A DNA stretch of 64,000 bases from Tetrahymena thermophila SB210. Taxonomy: Eukaryota; Ciliophora; Oligohymenophorea; Hymenostomatida; Tetrahymenidae. Below the pieces are notes generated by a model. The model was not told where the DNA came from. It saw only the letters and a list, made by a program, of their open reading frames with translations, and searched no databases. The stretch covers positions 186,001 to 250,000 of the forward strand of contig NW_002476270.1 in assembly GCF_000189635.1 (NCBI RefSeq). The letters are read 5' to 3'. The position numbers were made by a program, and so were the translations under genes. Positions 23,874 to 34,492 of the stretch are shown here, one piece after another (the first letter of the stretch is position 1; the number at the start of each line of letters is the position of its first letter).

Positions 23874-25611
23874 TCAATTGAAATTTTGAGATAATTTTCT
23901 ATTTTGAATAATCAGAAAACCTGAAACTATTAGAGTTTAGATCAAAGTAAGGGCATATGTCACAGGATTCTTTGTTTTGAGAATCATAAAATCCTAAAAT
24001 ACCATTAGAAATCCCGAAAGTATAATTAAAGCTTTTCTTGATTTCTTTACCTTGTGGAAAATTAGCTTTAAAGATAATAAAATTTTTTAAAGGAAATTAC
24101 TTTAAAAAAAAAAATTTACATAAAAGATTGTATTTTTAAAACTTCCTGGCTAAGAGAGATTTGTCTTTCCTATCGATCTATACCATTTATCTTAAAAGCT
24201 AACAACTACATTTCTTTTATATGGTTAATTTTCTTTCCATTCATAAAAATTCCTATATTTTATTATTTAATTTATAAATAATCTTCTTTGATATTATAAA
24301 AGATAAAATATAAATACTATTAAGCTTTTGCTTCTTGTTCAGAAATTTATTTCCAACAACCTAATTTTTTAGCCTATAGCTTATTTAATAGACCAATGTT
24401 CACAAATATTTCCATTGCAAAAAATAGCATTAAATTTAAGGTTGTTATAGCTGCAATCACCATAGAAGTAAAATAGTCATAGTTGATATCTTCATCTAAG
24501 CACTTGTAAGGTAGCAAGCATGAAAAATAAATAATTTCACTCAATTTGATAGCAATAACTTTATTTTATCATTTTTTATAAAAACTTCATTATAAAGGTT
24601 TAGAATTCAATTATTTTACCTTTAAAGTAGAAATTAAGATCATGATTAAAACCAAACTAATGCTCTTACTCTGTAACACTTGTCCCATATTTAAAATATA
24701 TCAGGTGACTTACTTATACAAAATTAAATTAGAATTTATGTTTATTTGAACAATTAAACTTCAAAACTAAAGTAAGAAGTTGTTTTTATATATTTTAATA
24801 GTAATATTTGGTATGTCTTGTGTGCTTTCTTAAAATTTGTTAGTAGACTCTATTTATTTCTATTTGTTTCTCTTTACTACACGTTTTTAACATATCTGAT
24901 GAAATCCAAATTGAAATAAGCACAAATAACGAGTTTATATAATAAATATGAACTTTTTCATCTTTAGTAGATTTCATAAACAAAGATAATTAGTATCAAA
25001 AGAATTTACTAGTATGCTAGAAAGATTATTGATGTATATGAATATGTTTCCTGCCATAAACGTATGCAAAGATATAAGATGTTGAATATTATTGCTGCAT
25101 GAATCACTATAAAAATAGAAGTTGATGGTCTAAGTTTTAATGGATCAGAAGCTTCTCTGGCTTTAATAATTCGACTAATAAATCTGCGAGTCATAACAAG
25201 TATTGAGTAAAAGAAGAGCTTGAAGTTGAAGATATACACATTCTAATTGATTTTAAAAAAATAAGCTTTATATTGTGTAAAAATGAGACAGCATACAAGG
25301 AGATTTATATCACCCATCTTAATGAGATGACAAGCATTCCCTCATCTACTACTGTAATAACAGTTTTTATTTATAGCTTTTTAAAAATAAACAGAAATAA
25401 AGTAATTGCTTACTAACTTATAAATGCTAAAGTATTATGTGATTGTGCTGATTATACAAATCAAGTAATATATTGCCTCAGTGTTGATTTTATCCTTGAT
25501 TGTTGAAGATATTCTATCCATTATTTCATTCACTTATTCTAGCTAAAGATTATTTTACGCAGATCCCTATCCATTAGAAACTTTTTTAACTTAAGGCTAG
25601 TTTTATTTCAT
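23874..25611 (-). CDS. Polytopic membrane protein of unknown family, seven exons, 426 aa
   Basis: Exons in transcription order: 25611-25414, 25242-25010, 24952-24720, 24670-24620, 24558-24318, 24252-24120, 24065-23874. They sum to 1,281 nt with every junction in phase. The N-terminus is polar (MKQNQPQVKKVSNGQGSAQ) with no signal peptide. Hydrophobic segments include YYLICIISTITQYFSIY, IFIVIHAAIIFNILYL, TSIIFLAYYSYLLYKLV, VIAAITTLNLMLFFAMEIFV, KALIILSGFLMVFQDF and TLIVSGFLII, so about seven to nine passes. A soluble stretch between the last passes contains KWYRSIGKTNLSQPGSFKN. I recognise no family; a receptor or channel would fit the topology, but nothing proves it. It shares a divergent upstream region with the gene at 26707. 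The intron at 25243-25413 is longest and might hide a small alternative exon. Confidence 0.75.
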
Positions 25612-26706
25612 GTTTAGTATGACAGACAATATCTGCTTTCAATTTATTTAACTTTAATGCAAAGATTTTGATTATTCCCTATAAAAATATGAAAGAGAGA
25701 TTTATTTTTCTTTGGATTGCACTTTATAGTTATCCTATTTCTCTTAATTTTATCAATCAATTAATATATTAAAAATATTAAAAATGATTTGATAGATGAA
25801 TTTTTTATTTAAAAAGACTAATGTGTTTTACAATTCTATTTAAAGTAATATTTTCCCCTTTCGTTATTTTTAAAAGATTTATTATATTATATCAAACATT
25901 GTAGCAATCAATGATCACTTTATTTTTTTATCAAAAATAATTCTTTGCTAAATAGTAAAGATTCAAACAGCAACAAATGACATAATAGATAAAAATACGA
26001 TTACTAAGAATAATAAACAATCCTTTTATCATTTTAAATTTCTTCATTTTTCGAGTATCAAATAAATAATTTGAATTGATCATTCTATTTTCTTTTTAAA
26101 AAAAATAATTTAATTTGATAGTAAATGCATTATAAACATGAAAATTAATTCAACAATAACTTATTTACTTCCAAATATTCAAACAAAACAGAATTTATTT
26201 TAAAAATAAATAGCAAAATTAAATGATAAATTTTAGCTACACTAAAAATATTAAAATTAAAAATAAAATAGAAACCAAAATTTTAAAGAAAAAAATAATG
26301 TTAAATTTAGTAATTTTAACAAAAATCAAAACTATTTTGTTGATTAAAAATATTTCACTCAAAAATAAAAAAGTGATATTTTAGATTTTATTTGAGAAAA
26401 TCAAAATTATTTTTTCAAAGGCATTCTAAAAACTCTAACAATTTTCTTAAATTCAAATTAGAAGGTAAAGTTTTTATTTTTGTAAGATTTTTGAACACAA
26501 AATATATATTTTAATTATTTATTCTAATTATTTTAAGATAAATTTAGAATTTTGAATTTTCATTCTAAATATTTGTAAAAATATAAAAAATAACTTCTAA
26601 TTAGCAAATTATTGGAATTTATTCAATTTTATATTCTCAAACTAAAAAATTTAATTTTTATAAATATTAAATAAATTAAAAAAAATTTTAAATAAAATAA
26701 AAAATC
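25612..26706. other. Divergent intergenic region
   Basis: About 1.1 kb between two genes transcribed away from each other, so it should hold both promoters. The minus strand has a short Met-initiated hydrophobic frame (26083-25931) that ends at TGA and does not join the downstream exons in any clear way. No repeat or RNA gene recognised. Confidence 0.5.
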
Positions 26707-27831
26707 ATGGAAGTCGATATTAAGTTAAACTTACCCTTAAAATAAGTCCTATCCTCTCTTGAAAATTCAATCTTAAAATAGATATAATTATCTGAAAATA
26801 GCATTGATATTTAATCTTTAAGGGATGCTGTAGCTTAGTTTTAAAAAAATGTATAGGATCAAATAGAATAATTTAGTTAAAATGGTAGCTTTAAGACCTC
26901 TGATGGTATGTCTTAGTTAAAAGATTCTACTACAAAAAATTTCTCAAATAACTTATTGACTGGCAATAATAGTCAATAAAAATAGATTTAAGATAGTTAT
27001 TATCACAGGTAGTTATTAAAAAGATCAAAAAACAATGAAAGTGAATCTGATTTTTATTAAAAATCTGATGACAATTCTTCAAATTCCAATGATGATAACG
27101 ATGACAGCGAAGGTTTCAGCTCTAAGTACAATATTTTATCACCTAAAGACAAATAATATATCACCGAGTTTTTCAAAAGGCATTATGATCCTAGTAAGAG
27201 AAATAAGATGAAACTGGTTTAAGCTTGCTAAAAACGCATAAACTAATCATTTAATTCAATATATTCTATGATTACATATCTTATGAAAAGATATAAGTAA
27301 AAAAATAGAAACAGATCTAGCCAGAGATAACTTGATAGCAACAATAAACAACAATATTAAGGAAAATAGTAACAGCAAGATACTTCTGATGATATTGAAG
27401 ACGAATATATTAATACAGGCCTAAATTTTTCTTTAAATTAAGAAAAAGAAAATGATTTAATAGATGAAGAGTCTATTAACAATCTGATAACAAAATATGA
27501 ATTCATAAATGAAAAATACGATAGCAATAATTTTTCAAGGTAAGAATATTCAAACAGCAAAAACTATGAGACTAGATAATCAAGCAATCCCTAAAAATTT
27601 AGAGAGAACTATCAATCCAACTAAAATTTTGAGTAAGTTAGAAATAACACAAATGGTAAATCTTATAAAATGGAAGAAAATCAACAAATGCTTAATAGAC
27701 AGCTATAAAGCAGAGAATAAAATGGGTAAAGCAAAAGTAATTATAATGATTAAAGAGATGTTGCATATAATAGCTATGATGAAAGTTTTGATAATGACTT
27801 AGATTAAAAATTAAGCAAGAAGTATAATTGA
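26707..27831 (+). CDS. Hypothetical Gln/Asn-rich protein with a basic helical core, 374 aa
   Basis: Intronless with TGA stop at 27829. No signal peptide or membrane segment. Residues 1-55 (MEVDIKLNLPLKQVLSSLEN and on) are helical. An acidic Ser/Asn/Asp tract near 120-140 precedes the only compact-looking part, about residues 145-205: SPKDKQYITEFFKRHYDPSK, then further basic helices ending MKRYKQKNRNR. Length and basic charge would suit a homeodomain-like or Myb-like DNA-binding helix bundle, but no diagnostic residues are visible, so this is only a suggestion. The C-terminal half is low complexity, rich in Asn, Gln, Ser and Tyr. The next gene on the same strand is also Gln/Asn rich, but the two sequences do not look related. 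Confidence 0.7.
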
Positions 27832-28428
27832 ATCAAATAAAATGTATTAATTTATTTTTTAAATATATTTTAATTATTATATATATTTAAAGTCTTCCTT
27901 TTTGTTTTTATTAATTTGAAATATATTGCACATTATTAATAAGTTCATTTAGCATAAGAATCGATTATTTACTTACTTTAAAAAAATATATTTGTATTAT
28001 ATTTCAACTTACCAGTGTTTATGGTTTTTATTTAAAAATGATCAACTTAAACTTTAAAATAAATATATATGAGTAAAATTAAAAAATTTTAAATATCAAA
28101 TTAATAAAAAAATATAAATTAACTTCATTTAAAAAAACAATAGATAGATTGATGATTAATTTGTTAATTCATTGAATATTCTAATGCTGAAATTTGAAAA
28201 TGAATGATTAATGCTATTTAAATTTTTTGAAAAAGATTCTTGCCATTTAAATTTTGTGAAAATAAATAGCTGTTTAAAATCTTGCGTTTGCATTTAATTA
28301 AAATATCAAAAAAAATTAATTAATTAAATTCTGCAAAATCTTAATCAAAAAAGATGAAAACTCAAAGTAAATTCATTCTTTTCATTTATCAAATCTTTTA
28401 TTAAAAATTATTTTATTAAATTTTAGGA
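27832..28428. other. Intergenic, nothing recognised
   Basis: A/T-rich spacer between two plus-strand Gln/Asn-rich genes. No coding piece or repeat recognised. Confidence 0.55.
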
Positions 28429-29839
28429 ATGGACTCTCCATAAGCTTACCTATTAGCATTTTAAAATTAATAGGTGGATTATAGAAACAGATCAAAATCA
28501 TAATATTCAGATTTTTCAAATAAAAACTAAGTAAAGCCTATCAATTAAAAATTTCTTGTAGATTATAGTCCTTATGATATATGCATCCCAAATAATAATA
28601 TCGCTAGTTAGCAATAAAGAAGCTCTAGTATGCAAAACTCTTCTTAATACTTGCAAGAAACAAGCGATAAAACATAGAGAGTATTTTATTTGTTTTATTA
28701 AAATCAAGTAAGTAATCATTTTTAACTCAAACAATAAAAGGATTAGGACTCGGATGGCTCTTTTAGTGGTCTTATCAAATACTTAGAGAACTAAAAGTGT
28801 TTTGAATATTCTAAGCAAGTAAAATGCTTGCTTAATAATATGAATAAGTTAAAAGAAGAAAATTTAAAGCTTAAGAAAAGGCAATTAGATGTTATCAGTC
28901 TTTTATCTGTAAAAATTATTTTTTACTTTTTTAATATAAAAATATAAAATCATAAAAGATTTTAATATCATTTTAATAAAAATAAATAAAAAATAGAGTG
29001 CAAATAGTTACTAAAGTCCTTTTAGAGAAAAATCTTAAAATCAAGTAAGCTAGAAGCCAATTTTAAGCTCACCTAAAAATTTAGTAGATGATAACGAAGA
29101 ATCGAATAGCAAAGGCTATTATAAAAAAGATTCATTAAGTAAAAATTTATTTCAAACCTTTGATTCTGCATCTTAGATTTCTCCAATTTAAAACCACTAT
29201 ATAAAATCTCCTGAAAGTTGCTTGAGCATTCCTTTTTCATAATCTTCTATTGAAAAAGAAATAAAAAAAGAAAATATTTGCTAACCATATTTATATGATT
29301 TGCAATAGTAGCCTAATCAAATAATAACTTAATTTACTAATATTTAAAATAATGTTTAGAAATAATAAAATAAAAATGATTAATTGAAATAATAAAATTA
29401 TAGTAATAATTAAAATGGCTTAAATAAATAATCATTTTAGAATAAATCTCAACCATAATAAACAAATAAAAACTAATAAAAATAAATTCTCTAAGTAAAA
29501 ATATAAAATTAAAAGAAAGACACTTCATAATATAAGTAAGTATCTGATATAATATCTTAATCGTAATATAATTCATATTTTTAAACTAATGACGCATCTA
29601 ACGATATTGGAAGAAAGACTGCTACTTTCTTAGATTCTATTATTATTTAACCAACATAAGCTAACAAAACTGCTAATTTAAAAAATAATCATAAAAAAAC
29701 AGTCATAAAGCCATACAATAGATTGAAAGATTCTCTTAAACTATAAAAAAATACATATTGTAAATCAAACAGTCCTTAGAGATCTAGGAAAAATAATAAT
29801 ACTTAAAACAAAAGTTAGCCTAGAAAAAACTTTGTTTGA
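28429..29839 (+). CDS. Hypothetical Gln/Asn-rich protein with short coiled coil, 440 aa
   Basis: Two exons, intron 28909-28996; exon lengths of 480 and 843 nt are both whole codons. Residues 1-100 are polar and Tyr/Ser rich. A short coiled coil lies at about residues 120-160 (LLNNMNKLKEENLKLKKRQL) just before the intron. The second exon is dominated by Asn, Gln, Lys and Ser, including near-pure N/Q/K tracts written mostly with TAA, AAT and AAA. The C-terminus is basic with Ser-Pro motifs (SNSPQRSRKN). There is no signal peptide, membrane segment or known domain. The protein is probably disordered and phosphorylated, possibly cytoskeletal or nuclear, but no function is supported. Confidence 0.65.
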
Positions 29840-31244
29840 AGAAAAAAAATGTAAATCCAAAACACACTAATATTCTCAAATAAAATAAACTATTAAGATT
29901 ATTTAGAAAGATAGGAAATATAAATAAAATAAATAAGTGTTTTACTTGTTATAAATCATAGTATTCATATTAATAATATATTAAAAAATATATAAAAATA
30001 AATTTATTTTTTTTAAAAATTGTTATTGATCTAATTGCATATAAATTGCTTATTTTGCATTATAAAAATCAAATTATTAATATCTAAATAGTTCACAAAT
30101 ATCTTTATTATTTCTCTCATTAAAATTTGAAAAATTTGAAAAACAATAAAAATTTATTTTACAAAAATTTCGAACGAATATTTTTTTGATAAAAAAGGTA
30201 GCTTAAATTATTATATAAATATGTATAAATTGTATTTTTTTCATATTTTTTATTTATTTTTGCAAGTTTCTAATTTCTTTGAGTTTTATTTTTTAATTTA
30301 TTTTTTGTTTTCTTCTTAATTTATATATTTATGGATTATTGTTAAGTTAAGTTTTAGTTTTTTTTCTTATCTATTAATCAAAATTTCATATCTTTAAATT
30401 CAAATTCAAATTTTAAAATTAAATTTTTATTTTTCTTAAGGTTTTTTCTTTTTTAATGTTACTGTGAAAAAAAAATTTGTTATAATAGTGAAAGTCCTAA
30501 CCGCTATTCATAACTGTCCTTTTATCATTTGCGAGATCACGATTTTAGAGGGGGAATACGGGATACATGCAGCGGGATTGGTTTTAAAAATATAGGACTG
30601 AATGAGCGATTTAAAAATATTTAAAAAACAAATTTCCTATAAAATTTTAAATAATTTATCTAATTTGTAACGCTCGATTTAAAAACTTATTTCCTGGGAT
30701 ATATTTATAGCACCTCTGGTTTTAAAAACTATATAGATAAATTATTTTAAATTTCGTGGAGTAAAGGTTGTTCTTTATTTGTCTTGAAAGTCGGAAAAAA
30801 GATAATTATCATTTTCAAATTATCTTTTAACGATTATATGATATGAAAATACAGAATTATGAGAAGTAGGTCTAAATCAAAAGGGATTGGATTAGCAGAG
30901 ATTTTTGTGGGTTTAAAAAACTAAATTTGAAGCTTTTACTTCATTCTGTATACTTCATATTTTTGTTAATATTTCATATTTTTTTGTTAATTTATTTAGA
31001 AAATAAAATTTCAAATTTAATTAATTATAGTCACTTTTTTTATTTGTTTCCTTCTATTTAAAAGTTGTTATTATTAAAAAATTTGAATAGATTCTGTTTT
31101 AGAAATTCGCATAATTATTTATTTATTTGTTATTTTAGAATTGTTCTTTAGAAAATCTCAGCTAAGAAGATTTTATTAAAAATAATTAAAACCTATTAAA
31201 AAAAAGATTTAAATTTAATATATAAAGAATTAGCTTGATTGTAA
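29840..31244. other. Long gene-free region containing a structured island
   Basis: No protein-coding frame in either strand fits. The flanks are plain A/T sequence, but 30480-30930 is visibly richer in G and C and carries inverted repeats; it is listed separately. Confidence 0.6.
30480..30930. ncRNA. Candidate structured non-coding RNA, orientation unknown
   Basis: An island with many G and C bases stands out in very A/T-rich surroundings and has no usable reading frame. It holds a 21-bp inverted repeat with one mismatch (30642-30662 with 30734-30754) and a perfect 11-bp hairpin (30797-30807 with 30818-30828, 10-nt loop). A motif of G-A/T-TTTTAAAAA type recurs about five times (near 30579, 30607, 30675, 30717 and 30909). 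GGGATTGG occurs at 30574 and again at 30883. The start, GTGAAAGTCC, resembles conserved region I of RNase P/MRP RNAs, but I found no clear partner. Telomerase RNA is unlikely: no CAACCCCAA template. Alternatives are a regulatory region or an old non-coding duplication. Confidence 0.4.
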
Positions 31245-33894
31245 ATGAAAAAGCATATTTTATAGGTTCTTTTAATCTTTTTAGTCCTTACAGTAAGATT
31301 TTAATGCTAGCATACAGAAAAAGAAGAAGAAATTACTGATAATACTTAGAATCATAGCTCTTAAGATAGTCCTTAGGACATTTCAGAAGGAGAAATCGAT
31401 ACAAGAAATTCAGATTAAGATTAAAATTATAATTAAGGAGATTTTATTGATGAAAAATAAGAAAACTAAGGAACACAATAAGCTTCTAATGAATATATCT
31501 CACAAGAAATACTCACAAATCAAGAGGATGAAGTACATATTGATATAGATATGTATTAAAATGACTAGAAGGCTCACGATTAGATAAATTAGTAAAAGCA
31601 AGAAAATCAACAAAAAATCGACATTATAGCATTAGAAATTTAATAATTGTAAAGCCTAATTGAATTGCACAAATCGAAGCTAACTCTTCTTTCAAATTTA
31701 AGAGAAAACATGATAAAAAATAATGTCACATTTTAGGTAGATTTTTACAAAAAATTAAAAGATTTTTTAACTAATAAATAATTTTAAATAAGGAATTCAA
31801 CACTACTTAATTGAAGAAAAAGGTTTAGCCAAATCAAAATGTTGTAAATAATAAATAAGATCCTACAGCTGAATAAAAAGAAGAGAGTATTTCATCTAAA
31901 ATAAATAACATTTACATGACAAACACTTAAAAAATGAAGCTAAAACCTTAAAAGCTGATTGAATTCTAATAATATACTTTTTCCAATAGAGTGGACAAAA
32001 AATTAACAGTAAAATGCCCTCAGAAAATTAGGAAATTAAAAAATTTGCAAACTTTCTAGTATCAAACAAATAATGGAATCAAAGCAAATTTAATGATGGT
32101 TTCATTGACTATTGATTCTACTATTTTAGTTCATGATTTTTCTGGAGAATTAGCTACCGATCCTTATACTCCTGGGCATTAGATACATTTAATAGCATTA
32201 TCTTAAAGATCAGATGACGTATTTGTGGCCACTATAGGTGATGATTAAAATTTAAGAATGGCTAGAATAGATAATCAAAAAGTTAAATCTTAATTTGCTG
32301 AAGGAAATAATTAGTTTAGATACAAAATAAAGACAGATCTTTTCTTTCCATTAAACTCTTTTTCAAGTACTATTGACATATCTGTAAAAATATTAGATTC
32401 TATTTTATTTCAGTTAAATAAATAAATATTTATAAAATAACAGAAATAAGTCACATCTTTTGAGTATCTTTAATTTTAGAGCTTCAAGATCTTTTTACTA
32501 GGTGATTATGAAGGAAATTTACAGTAAATAAAATTCAGTTTTAATATATTTAATTTGTTTTATTAATTATCAAAAAGTATGTATTACAAGAACGGTACTT
32601 TCATCTCAAAAGAGTCTCTCAGTTCTCAAAACTTGCCTATCTTGTCTTTGTAAAAAATGAATGCACCTAGTATATTATATTACAGTAAGTATATTTATAA
32701 ATCAAATAAAAACACTAAAAATATTTTAAATTTAATAAAGCTGATAAAGAAATTGGTTTTTTTAACTTAAATACTTTATAAAAATTCCCTTTTTCTTGCT
32801 AACTGGTAAAAAATTAAATTAATTATTTAAATAAATTTAAAATTATAAAAAATAATATTTAAAGGATGACTATGAAATATTAAAAGTCAAGCTTGATCCA
32901 TATATTTCAAGCATTTTATATGTTTTGACAAAGCAGCAACAGTTACTTGCTTATGAATATAAAGTAATGGAATAGTTTTGTAAGTTAAAAGAGGTTTTTG
33001 ATTTTGAAACTTAAATTCAAGTAGAAGAAGATGAGCAATTTAATATAAATAAATAGCCTGCTTATTATAATTAGCTTGTTCCTATTAAAAATTTTGTCGT
33101 TCTTGTAAGTTATTAAGCAAATAAAATCAGAGTTTTAAATACAACTGATATTTTTGTTGACGGGATATAAGATGGTTTTGATTTTAATCATTTAAAGCTA
33201 TTTGAAAATCTTAATACAACAACAGATGATAGCATATAGTTTATTTATCAGTAAAAGATCTATCAAGGAAATTATATTGTAGCAGGATATTATCACAATA
33301 AAGGAGAAAGTACTACTTATTCTCTTTATGAAATTATAGCACCGTTAAGCAAGGAGTATGATTATCTATCATATATTCGTGGACCATTGTAATTAATTTA
33401 ATCATTAACTGAATTTAAAATTTAATCATTAACTGAATTTAAAATTTAAAAATAGGATTATCACTGTCATTATTGGAATAATTAGCTTTTAAATTTACAA
33501 GAATTACTAAAAAAAGAAAATGTATAAGAACAACAAAAATGATTACTCCAATTTTAAAAAAGATCTTGATATTTCTTAAAAGTTTAAAAAGAGTAATGGT
33601 GCTAAAAATTCTGATAATAATAATAATCAGTAAATAAATTAATACAAAGATAAAATAAGCTAATTAGAAGAAAGTACAAGCTAATTACTTAAAAACACTT
33701 AGAAGCTAGAATAAAAATAGCCTTCAATTTAAAAACGTAAAAATTACGATGATGTTGAAGATGATGACTTTGATTTTAGAAATTTTAACTAAAAAAATAA
33801 ATATGAAAATGATAAATAGAAAAATAATAATAATTATAAGTATAATCAAATCGAAGATGAAGACGATGATGACTAAATTGATTAATATGACTGA
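31245..33894 (+). CDS. Type I membrane protein with large luminal region and acidic tail, 803 aa
   Basis: Five exons; introns 31737-31792, 32685-32740, 32806-32864 and 33389-33455 leave 2,412 nt in phase. The signal peptide is MKKHILQVLLIFLVLTVRF. An acidic Gln-rich segment follows to about residue 160, then a basic patch, then about 430 residues of repeated beta-strand-like sequence (LMMVSLTIDSTILVHDF, DDVFVATIGDDQNLRMARID, IYQGNYIVAGYYHN), which suggests a beta-propeller. One membrane helix, IITVIIGIISFQIY, sits near residue 660, followed by a basic stop-transfer stretch and a cytosolic tail rich in Asn, Gln and runs of Asp. The topology recalls ER-resident propeller proteins, but I see no diagnostic family motif. 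The last intron contains a perfect 24-bp tandem duplication. Confidence 0.82.
33397..33444 (+). repeat. Perfect 24-bp tandem duplication inside an intron
   Basis: The 24-bp unit beginning TTTAATCATTAACTG occupies 33397-33420 and again 33421-33444 without a mismatch. It lies wholly inside the last intron (33389-33455) of the type I membrane protein gene. Without one copy the intron would be 43 nt. Confidence 0.95.
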
Positions 33895-34492
33895 AAAATA
33901 AACATTTTATATTTAAATTTTTAATTCCTACTATTTATTTGAACGATTATATTTTTTTTAAATATGATTAAGAATATTTCAGCAATTCATTCATTTTTAG
34001 TTTTTAGGTATTTTAAAAATTTTACCTCTCTTGGCACGAAAATTTTATCTTAAATCCTTCTAACGAGAAGATTTATTATTATTTAATTTAAAAAACATAG
34101 TTTATTTATTACAAATTTGTTTAGTCAGAATATTTTTTAAGTTTTACTATTAAGTGGTATTCTATCATTTTTTTATACTGAGTTATTTTATAAATTTAAT
34201 TATAATGTATAATAACTATTAAATATTCTTTCATTGAGAATAAAAATACATATTTTCATTGAATTATATTATCTTAAAAGAAATAATTTTTAATAAGAGA
34301 CTTTAAATTAAAATTGAAAAAATTATGGTATGAATAGGAAAATGCAGAAGATTATTTAATAGTTTTTATAAACTAATAATATAATTAAATAATCATTTTT
34401 AATGCAAATAAAATTTATTAAAATACTTTAAATATAAAATAATATCTTTTTTAGATGTTTTTGGTTAATAAATATGATAGCAAAAACATAAT
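33895..34492. other. Intergenic between convergent genes
   Basis: A/T-rich spacer between two 3' ends. No coding or repeat structure recognised. Confidence 0.55.

Noticed and set aside
23880-24060. Alternative minus-strand frame giving ESCDICPYFDLNSNSF, like a Cys-rich extracellular domain
   Set aside because: The in-phase splice at 24066-24119 leads into the other frame, which ends in hydrophobic helices and a TGA; the Cys-rich frame has no stop for a long distance.
25931-26083. Minus-strand Met frame with hydrophobic stretch (MKKFKMIKGLFIILSN), like a signal peptide
   Set aside because: It stops at TGA and does not join the following exons in phase; the membrane protein has a complete model starting at 25611.
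30480-30930. Telomerase RNA or 5S rRNA as identity of the island
   Set aside because: No CAACCCCAA template and no 5S internal control sequence are present.
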